Positions 9,471 to 15,292 of a DNA stretch of 64,000 bases are shown here, piece by piece. The stretch's first letter is position 1. Each line of letters begins with the position of its first letter. The DNA lies in contig NZ_CP063785.1 in the NCBI RefSeq assembly GCF_025860405.1, positions 2,108,001-2,172,000 of the forward strand. Reading direction: 5' to 3'. Both the position numbers and the translations under genes were made by a program. The notes below the pieces were generated by a model. The model searched no databases and was not told the DNA's origin. It saw only the letters and a list, made by a program, of their open reading frames with translations. This DNA is from Tolypothrix sp. PCC 7712. GTDB taxonomy: Bacteria; Cyanobacteriota; Cyanobacteriia; Cyanobacteriales; Nostocaceae.

Positions 9471-9954
9471 TTCAGAAATAATATTTTATAGCTTAAAGGG
9501 TGTAGTAGTTTTTGTAATTCTACCTTGAGATAGTGTTTCTTATATCTATAGGAAGAAATAATCTATGCAAACTGAATATTTAGTTAAGTTTGATATAGCC
9601 AGATTATTTAAATATTTGATAATAGCAAAATCTTGCCAATAAATTATGATTATTATATCAAATTTAAAAAATAATGTGACAGATTGTAGGGGCAAGGCAA
9701 TGCCTTGTCCTCTAGAATATCATTGATTTGTCGCAAACATTATTTGATGTGGTATTAGATAGCAGAAATATTTAATTTTTGAAGAAAGTAATACAATTCC
9801 CAAAGGCTTTTTCCAGCAACTTGTTGCCTAGCTACGCAAGTATTTTCCCATACAAGTAAAATATTAATCTAGAAAAATCTTTAAACTGAAGCGTTCTGCA
9901 TGGTTCCTATCAATGATAATTTTAAGCATTGGGAGACCTTAGAAATGGAAGTTT
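9471..9954. other. AT-rich spacer before chlM
   Basis: Apart from the family A repeat at 9686-9750 this spacer between two divergent genes holds no recognised gene. It must contain the chlM promoter, but no clear box was identified. Confidence 0.5.
9686..9750 (-). repeat. Dispersed repeat, family A (copy 1)
   Basis: Read on the minus strand it contains AATAATGTTTGCGACA, then a GAGGACAAGGCATTGCC palindrome and CCTTGCCCCTACA. The same order is found on the plus strand at 18308-18364 and 53964-54022. The palindrome core is GGCAAGGCA/TGCCTTG. Confidence 0.75.
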
Positions 9955-10641
9955 ATGAACGCAGCCGACGATAAAACGATTGTTCGTGAGTATTTTAATT
10001 CCACAGGGTTTGACCGATGGAAGCGGATTTATGGCGATGGCGAAGTTAACAAAGTCCAGCTAGACATCCGCAATGGACATCAACAAACAGTGGATACAGT
10101 AATCGGCTGGTTAAAAGCTGATAACAATTTAGCAACCTTGTCAATTTGCGATGCTGGGTGTGGTGTAGGTAGTCTCAGCATTCCTTTGGCAGCAGAAGGT
10201 GCTAAAGTCTACGCCAGTGATATCTCTGAAAAAATGGTAACAGAAGGCAAGGAGAGAGCCTTAGAAGCTTTGGGAAGTTCTGAAAATCCTACCTTCGCTG
10301 TGCAAGATTTAGAATCCTTAAGTGGTAGTTACCATACTGTGATTTGTTTGGATGTTCTCATTCATTATCCTCAAGATAAAGCCGATGAGATGATTTCTCA
10401 TTTATGCTCATTAGCACAATCACGGTTAATTTTGAGCTTTGCACCTAAAACCTGTGCGTTGACTCTACTTAAGAAAATTGGTAGCTTCTTTCCCGGCCCC
10501 AGTAAGACAACTCGCGCCTATTTGCACCGCGAAGCTGATGTCATCAAAATTTTAGAAACTAACGGCTTTGCTGTACAGAGAAAATCCTTAACTAAGACTC
10601 GCTTTTACTTCTCACGTCTCTTAGAAGCGACACGTGTTTAA
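9955..10641 (+). CDS. chlM: Magnesium-protoporphyrin IX O-methyltransferase
   Basis: ChlM methylates Mg-protoporphyrin IX with S-adenosylmethionine, an early step of the chlorophyll branch. The 228-residue protein has the family N-terminus DKTIVREYFNSTGFDRWKRIYG, the SAM-binding glycine motif CDAGCGVGSLSIPLA near residue 64, and the acidic end of the second strand (VYASDISEKMV). The C-terminal FFPGPSKTTRAYLHRE is also typical. Length fits the family. Start ATG at 9955 follows GGAAG. It stands alone, followed by a hairpin at 10668-10709. Confidence 0.95.
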   Translation: MNAADDKTIVREYFNSTGFDRWKRIYGDGEVNKVQLDIRNGHQQTVDTVIGWLKADNNLATLSICDAGCGVGSLSIPLAAEGAKVYASDISEKMVTEGKERALEALGSSENPTFAVQDLESLSGSYHTVICLDVLIHYPQDKADEMISHLCSLAQSRLILSFAPKTCALTLLKKIGSFFPGPSKTTRAYLHREADVIKILETNGFAVQRKSLTKTRFYFSRLLEATRV

Positions 10642-10667
10642 GGCACTTCCAAGAATACTACATTGTT

Positions 10668-10709
10668 AATTGTTGACTGTTGACTGTTAACTGTAAACAG
10701 TCAACAATT
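10668..10709 (+). terminator. Long inverted repeat after chlM
   Basis: A perfect 14-bp inverted repeat (AATTGTTGACTGTT) with a 14-base spacer starts 26 bp after the chlM stop. It lacks a strong T run, so it could be a transcript-end stabilising hairpin or a small dispersed repeat rather than a classic terminator. Confidence 0.45.
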
Positions 10710-11007
10710 AGCAACTTTTACGCAGAATAAGTAAGTTGGTGGAAATAAAGCAAACTATGTTAAAAAACGTAAATAGGCTTGAAATCCTTACCAATGACCA
10801 ATGACCAAGGACAAATGACAGCCTCAGCCAGATATCTTTAATTTCGCCAACCTACTTATTTGATTGTTAGGTGTTTTCTTCATTATTGTGAGCCATAGAA
10901 AGTTTTATACTTTCTTTACAAGATTCTTGCTAGCTTTGTGCAATTACTGGAACCTCAGCCAAAGTAAGGTTAGAATCGCAAGCAAGGTTCAACTCTGAGA
11001 TGGAACT
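10710..11007. other. Spacer without a recognised gene
   Basis: This stretch contains short direct repeats of the CCAATGACCAATGACCAAGGAC type near 10790-10820 and the upstream region of the next gene. Nothing else was recognised. Confidence 0.4.
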
Positions 11008-11496
11008 ATGAAAACTGCTGAAAAATTAGCCGCAGGTTGGCTACTCACACTCGGATTTATGTTTTTAACCCTATCAGTCTCAGCAGGAATTGAGAAACAT
11101 AATATGTTGAAGCCAATCCCATCAGCAATAGAGGAGGATGATGGGCCGAACTTTGTTAATAAGGAGGCGTTGTATCTACTAGATACTACTGCTAGGCAAG
11201 GTCTAATTTTCGGAGTTCCGACTTTAATTTTGGGGGGATGGCTCAGTTTAGGATTATATCGTCAAAGCAGGCAAGAGAAGAAAGCCATAAATCAACAAAT
11301 GAACGATCGCCTGCAATCCATTTTCTATCAAATGCTACAAGAAAATAGGGGCAGAATGACCCTTGTCGGCTTTGCAATTAAATCAGACTTACCTGCGATC
11401 GCAGCTAGGCAGTATTTAGATGAGAAAGCTAAAGAATTCAATGCTAATTTTAAGGTAACCGAAGACGGCGGTATATCATATCATTTTGAGATTTAA
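11008..11496 (+). CDS. Conserved membrane protein of unknown function
   Basis: The 162-residue protein has a hydrophobic segment at residues 8-27, a short acidic periplasmic or lumenal stretch (EEDDGPNF), and a second membrane segment near 70-88 containing GLIFGVPTLILGGWLSLGLY. The remaining 75 residues are soluble: a basic helix (RQSRQEKKAINQQMNDRL), then a segment reading GRMTLVGFAIKSDLPAIAARQYLDEKAKEFNANF that resembles a winged-helix DNA- or protein-binding fold. Similar proteins are familiar from cyanobacteria, but I know no function. The gene precedes a DUF423 gene by 68 bp on the same strand and may share its transcript. Confidence 0.7.
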   Translation: MKTAEKLAAGWLLTLGFMFLTLSVSAGIEKHNMLKPIPSAIEEDDGPNFVNKEALYLLDTTARQGLIFGVPTLILGGWLSLGLYRQSRQEKKAINQQMNDRLQSIFYQMLQENRGRMTLVGFAIKSDLPAIAARQYLDEKAKEFNANFKVTEDGGISYHFEI

Positions 11497-11564
11497 CTGA
11501 AATCTCTGTTAGCGGTTGACTGTGATTTACCGCTAGCCCATACCTTAATTTACAGCTAGGTCTA

Positions 11565-11945
11565 ATGACGCAGATTTTTTTAAGCATAGCTGCCATTTTA
11601 GGCGGTTTATCTGTTGCCGGCGGAGCCTTTGGTGCCCATGCTTTAAGGGAAAAAATTAGTGAGCGATCGCTCGAAATTTTTGACACTGGCACTCGTTACC
11701 AAATGTACCACGCTCTAGCACTGTTAATAGTAGCGCTGCTACTGAGTCGTACCGAGTCACCGCCAGCCACTCTTGTAGCAAGTGGTTGGCTGTTTATTAT
11801 TGGTATTGCTATTTTCTCAGGAAGTCTGTACGCCCTGAGCTTGACTGGTGTGAAATCTTTAGGCGCGATCGCACCTATCGGAGGCGCAGCTTTTATCGCT
11901 GGTTGGGGTGCATTAGCGATCGCTGCTTGGGGTTTGAAATTTTAG
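11565..11945 (+). CDS. DUF423 family membrane protein (YgdD-like)
   Basis: This is a 126-residue protein with four predicted membrane helices. The N-terminal segment LSVAGGAFGAHALREKISERSLEIFDTGTRYQMYHALALLIVALL is diagnostic of DUF423, including the conserved GAFGAH and YQMYHALAL motifs. The family is widespread in bacteria and its function is unknown. An overlapping frame from 11786 is a shadow. The gene is followed by a 15-bp inverted repeat. Confidence 0.9.
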   Translation: MTQIFLSIAAILGGLSVAGGAFGAHALREKISERSLEIFDTGTRYQMYHALALLIVALLLSRTESPPATLVASGWLFIIGIAIFSGSLYALSLTGVKSLGAIAPIGGAAFIAGWGALAIAAWGLKF

Positions 11946-11955
11946 ATTTTGAGAC

Positions 11956-12000
11956 AATTAGGAGTTAGAAGTGAAAAGTGAAATTTTCTAACTCCTAATT
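11956..12000 (+). terminator. Inverted repeat after the DUF423 gene
   Basis: A perfect 15-bp stem (AATTAGGAGTTAGAA and its complement) with a 15-base spacer starts 10 bp beyond the stop. No T run follows, so termination is only inferred. Confidence 0.45.
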
Positions 12001-12056
12001 CTTGAGCATTTTAGAAGTAGAAATATTCATCACAGAATTATCGAGCCAGATTAGGG

Positions 12057-12407
12057 CTACGAATAAAGACTTTCAGCTTTGCAATATATTTTATTTGGAG
12101 GTTGGTTAAAGTAATTTAACAGCGCTGGACATAGCCAACCTTGCATCTTTTTCTTACTCCAAGAATACCAGTGACCGTTATTTTCTACTCTTAACCAAAA
12201 TAGTTCTACTTGATAACCAGGGAAAGGATAAGCAGAAAATACCAGTTTGAAACCTTCATCAACATGAGCTACATCTTGAACTAGAGTATCAACTATTTCA
12301 GGTGTACCACTGATAAATGGTTCTTGGGCTAATCCCATATATTCATCATCAAATACCCATGTTTGAGATATTCGATATGGATAAATCACCATTAATGAGT
12401 TTGCCAT
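12057..12407 (-). CDS. Small soluble protein, resembles DUF6717
   Basis: The 116-residue protein has no signal peptide or membrane segment. The arrangement LMVIYPYRISQTWVFDDEYMGLAQEPFISGTPEIVDTLV, followed by FKLVFSAYPFPGY and a tryptophan-rich GHWYSWSKKKMQGWLCPALLNYF, resembles what I remember of the DUF6717 family, whose role is unknown. The gene is convergent with the DUF423 gene and stands alone. The family name is given from memory with moderate confidence; the gene itself looks real from its length and composition. Confidence 0.7.
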   Translation of the reverse strand: MANSLMVIYPYRISQTWVFDDEYMGLAQEPFISGTPEIVDTLVQDVAHVDEGFKLVFSAYPFPGYQVELFWLRVENNGHWYSWSKKKMQGWLCPALLNYFNQPPNKIYCKAESLYS

Positions 12408-12625
12408 GATTTTAATTTGGTTGTAAGTGAATTTTTGACAGTAATTGCTAGCAATATATATTAGTTTTTTAGCTACAAAAATGCTTTTTTATTAATTAAT
12501 GGTTGTTATAGAAGAGAATCTTTCATTTTTGCTAACACTACGTTTTGAAGTTAATTGAAAGTTCCAAATAGGGCTAGAGAACGACAAGCTGTAGATAACA
12601 CTGATATAAGAAAAATCCAAAAAAG

Positions 12626-12656
12626 CCGCAGCTAGTCTTGGAAAGCTGGGGGATTA
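12626..12656 (-). terminator. Possible minus-strand terminator
   Basis: On the minus strand CCCAGCT and AGCTGCGG pair imperfectly and are followed by a T run (CTTTTTTGG). It is 630 bp past the nearest minus-strand gene, so it may belong to an unannotated transcript or be chance. Confidence 0.3.
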
Positions 12657-12710
12657 ACTATCTAATCTCAAGATTGTAACAATGATATTTCATTAGTGAC
12701 ACTGTTATTT

Positions 12711-12773
12711 AAACTGAATTTGCAATAAAGCCAAAATTCTCGGTTTTACGTGAATTTTGTGCTAATTCAGTTT
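12711..12773. repeat. Nested double inverted repeat
   Basis: An outer perfect 10-bp inverted repeat (AAACTGAATT, 12711-12720 with 12764-12773) encloses an inner perfect 8-bp one (CAAAATTC, 12732-12739 with 12752-12759). It would fold as one two-part hairpin of 63 nt. Confidence 0.6.
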
Positions 12774-12922
12774 AATTACTGAGTATTAAATTAGAGATAC
12801 ATTAGTAAAGTTGACGAAAATAAAAAGTATAATTCCTAACGCTTAAGGACGTAGTTAATTTTGCAACAAGTATATTTAACTAATATAATTCAATAGTGTT
12901 TAAGGTTATAAGGAAATCTTCC

Positions 12923-13056
12923 GTAGGGTGTGTTACGGCTAAGAAAGGATTTGGAACACAGAAACAATGAAATTTAGCCGTAACGCACCATCCATGCAAC
13001 GGTACGTTAGGCGATAAAATAGTTATTTCGTGACAAATCATATTGAAAATCAGCGC
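12923..13056 (+). repeat. MITE-like dispersed element, family B (copy 1)
   Basis: It starts GTAGGGTGTGTTACGGCT and matches, over its whole length, the reverse complement of the element at 30634-30781. The right terminal repeat is missing: the element breaks off at CAGCGCC where family C begins. Confidence 0.75.
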
Positions 13057-13153
13057 CCTTCAAAAGGGGGACTTTGATAAATGTTTTCTAGTTACCCCCT
13101 TTTTTCAAGGGGGGTTAGGGGGGATCTAATTCTATGCAGCCTCATAAATAATT
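13057..13153 (+). repeat. Dispersed palindromic element, family C (copy 1)
   Basis: CTTCAAAAGGGGGACTTTGATA is followed by CCCCCTTTTTTCAAGGGG and GTTAGGGGGGATCTAATT, ending in GCAGCCTCATAAA. A near-identical, slightly longer copy is at 18179-18292. Confidence 0.8.
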
Positions 13154-13172
13154 GGTAAGTAGTTAAACATAA

Positions 13173-13267
13173 TTAATTACACAATGTCATTGCGAATGGA
13201 GCAAAGCGGAATGAAGCAATCGCAAGGGCTGGGATTGCTTCGCTGCGCTCGCAATGACTGTAATTAA
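13173..13267. repeat. Dispersed palindrome, family D (GTCATTGCGA)
   Basis: The ends GTCATTGCGA and TCGCAATGAC are inverted, flanked by further pairing AATTACA/TGTAATT. The interior has GAAGCAATCGCAAG and GATTGCTTCGCTGCGCTCGC. Such palindromes are common in cyanobacterial spacers. Confidence 0.65.
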
Positions 13268-13284
13268 TTTTGCGTGGTTACTTA

Positions 13285-13839
13285 TTACTGCCCCACATCT
13301 AAAGTAAAGTAGAAACTCTTGTCAACAACTTTATTACTGCCATCATATTTAATAATAGGAATCATAGCTTGGTGCATTCCTGGTTCAACTTTCCAGCTTT
13401 GAGAGAAATTGCCGACTTTATGACAAACACCTGCGTTAATTGGGAACTGGCTAGGAGTTGATAGAAACTTTTGATAATTCTCAACTCCATTTTTGAAAAG
13501 AAAAGCTTTTGCCTCTAATTTATTCAGGCTGACTGCATTAGGTACGCAATAGTTGAGATTTAAAACCTTTAAATTGTCTCCTGCTTTGAGTGGAATCCGT
13601 TGATGCTTATTCACTTGTAGAGGTTCATCGCTATTAATCTGCACAGTCAGATTAGCAACACAAATTTTAGATTGATTGCATTCTGAATTAGTTTGCTGCA
13701 ACGAGATTGTAGAAGTAGTAGCAAGAGGAGGTTTCATTTCTGGATTACTTTTGCTGATCAAAGCAACCAAAACAGCAGCACTAGCAGGAATAAGTGCAAC
13801 GAGGATAGGAGTAATTAATTTTAAAGTTGTAACTCTCAT
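13285..13839 (-). CDS. Membrane-anchored protein of unknown function
   Basis: The product has 184 residues from the ATG at 13839; a longer start at 13857 is possible. Residues 8-30 form one hydrophobic segment (ITPILVALIPASAAVLVALI), so the rest is probably exported and tethered. The exported part contains four cysteines (CNQSKIC, NYC, VC) that could form disulphides, and is rich in beta-type sequence. I do not recognise a family. It is divergent from the ATPase pair at 14225-18111 across a 385-bp repeat-bearing spacer; no functional link can be claimed. Confidence 0.65.
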   Translation of the reverse strand: MRVTTLKLITPILVALIPASAAVLVALISKSNPEMKPPLATTSTISLQQTNSECNQSKICVANLTVQINSDEPLQVNKHQRIPLKAGDNLKVLNLNYCVPNAVSLNKLEAKAFLFKNGVENYQKFLSTPSQFPINAGVCHKVGNFSQSWKVEPGMHQAMIPIIKYDGSNKVVDKSFYFTLDVGQ

Positions 13840-14032
13840 ATTTAGTAACTTCCACAAATTTATTTATGTTCAATTACTAGATTATTTGGATGTCTACAAC
13901 TTGTCTGTATGTGAGAGTAGGAACTATAACTAATGCTATTTTTTAGGTAGGTAGGTCAAAGTAGGTTAATGTTGGATCAAAATAAACTATGCCAGCTTTA
14001 TTAAAAAAGGTGAATTGCGCTATCACTAATGA

Positions 14033-14077
14033 AGCCTGCGTAGGCAGGCTACCCTGCGGGAAGCCGCTACGCGTCTA
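14033..14077. repeat. Dispersed palindromic repeat, family E
   Basis: GCCTGCGTAGGCAGGC is a hairpin, followed by TACCCTGCGGGAAGCCGC and TACGCGTCT. A relative with CCCTACGGGAAGC and CGCGTCTAC lies at 50521-50607. This repeat lies between the divergent genes at 13839 and 14225; the rest of that spacer (13858-14224) shows nothing else. Confidence 0.6.
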
Positions 14078-14224
14078 TGTATGTATAGCTCCAGACTTAT
14101 AGTCTGAGAGCGATTTTTGCAACTGCACCTTGATCATTGTAATTATTGCAATACAGCGTTTTTTATGCCAAAATACATCCCAGCTTAGGCTGGTATTATT
14201 AATTACTAACAGTTCTGATAACTC

Positions 14225-15292
14225 ATGAACTCAGAAGACGCATTTGAATTTATGAATGGGCTAATTTTGGAAAAAACAAAAATTAGTCTGAATGAATGTG
14301 AACGGGATGTCTTTCTGGGAATATGGGCAAGCAAGACTTATGGGGAGATTAGTCAGGAGAAGAATAGAGATTATCAATATGTTAAAGAAACTGGCCCTAA
14401 ATTATTTAAAAAAATTGGTACTATTTTTCAAATAAATCTGAATAAAAATAATTTTAAGCCAACAATAGAGCAATTATATAGACAGTATACTTTACGAAAA
14501 ATCTCAGAAATTTCACAGCGCGACGATGTAATTACCAATCTCTCTATTGCACAGCAAGACAGACCTGTTTACACAGATAACCCATTTATTCCCCTGAATG
14601 ACATCATCACCGAACAGCATCAATTGTTTGGTCGGGAAAGAGAAATTACAAGAGTATTTGAAACTTTAAATAGTGGGAGTAGCGTAGCGCTGATTGGTGA
14701 GAAAAAAATTGGCAAGTCTTCTTTACTTCAGGCTATTTACCAACAAGCACCAAATCGACTGCTAAAACCCCGCAAGGCAATTTATCTCAATTTAAGCCTT
14801 ATTTTTAATGACGATGACTTTTATGATGAACTCTGTAATAAGGTGGAAATCCCTGTAAGCAAAGGTCGGCAATTAATTCGTGAGTTACAAAAACAGCAAT
14901 TATTGCTTTTATTAGACGAAGTACAACAAATGACTTGGGATGGTTTTACAAGGGAATTTCGTCAACAACTACGCGGTCTGGCTGACGGACAAGCTAACCC
15001 ACCTTTGCGCTTGGTAATAGCAGCTAGCGAACACTTGGATGTTCTGTTTCCTGATAGCCGAGATAATCCTTCACCTTTTCAAGGTGTTTGCATTGAAGAA
15101 GTTATTAAGCCTTGGGGCAAAAATATTGTGCGTGGGTTTATTGACAGTCGGTTAGGGAATACTCAGGTGAGTTTTACGGAAGAGGAAATCATTAAACTAA
15201 TTCAAGGAAGTGGTGGACACCCGCAACGGCTTATGTATTTGTGTCATCGAACTTACTCACGGTATATGGAGGGTATCAAAACTGCGTTATGA
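14225..15292 (+). CDS. P-loop ATPase with N-terminal winged-helix-like domain (first gene of a coupled pair)
   Basis: The 355-residue soluble protein has two parts. Residues 1-90 (DAFEFMNGLILEKTKISLNECERDVFLG, then KTYGEISQEKNRDYQYVKETGPKLFKKIG) resemble the helix-turn-helix module at the N-terminus of many cyanobacterial signalling ATPases, which I recall as the vMAP-M9 type. Residues 130-340 are an AAA/STAND-like ATPase: FGRERE box at 135-140, Walker A GEKKIGKSS at 158-166, Walker B LLLLLDEVQ with D231/E232, and GGHP at 330-333. There is no sensor or effector domain in the same chain. The stop overlaps the start of the next gene as ATGA, implying coupled translation. The nucleic acid or protein target is unknown. 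Confidence 0.8.
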   Translation: MNSEDAFEFMNGLILEKTKISLNECERDVFLGIWASKTYGEISQEKNRDYQYVKETGPKLFKKIGTIFQINLNKNNFKPTIEQLYRQYTLRKISEISQRDDVITNLSIAQQDRPVYTDNPFIPLNDIITEQHQLFGREREITRVFETLNSGSSVALIGEKKIGKSSLLQAIYQQAPNRLLKPRKAIYLNLSLIFNDDDFYDELCNKVEIPVSKGRQLIRELQKQQLLLLLDEVQQMTWDGFTREFRQQLRGLADGQANPPLRLVIAASEHLDVLFPDSRDNPSPFQGVCIEEVIKPWGKNIVRGFIDSRLGNTQVSFTEEEIIKLIQGSGGHPQRLMYLCHRTYSRYMEGIKTAL

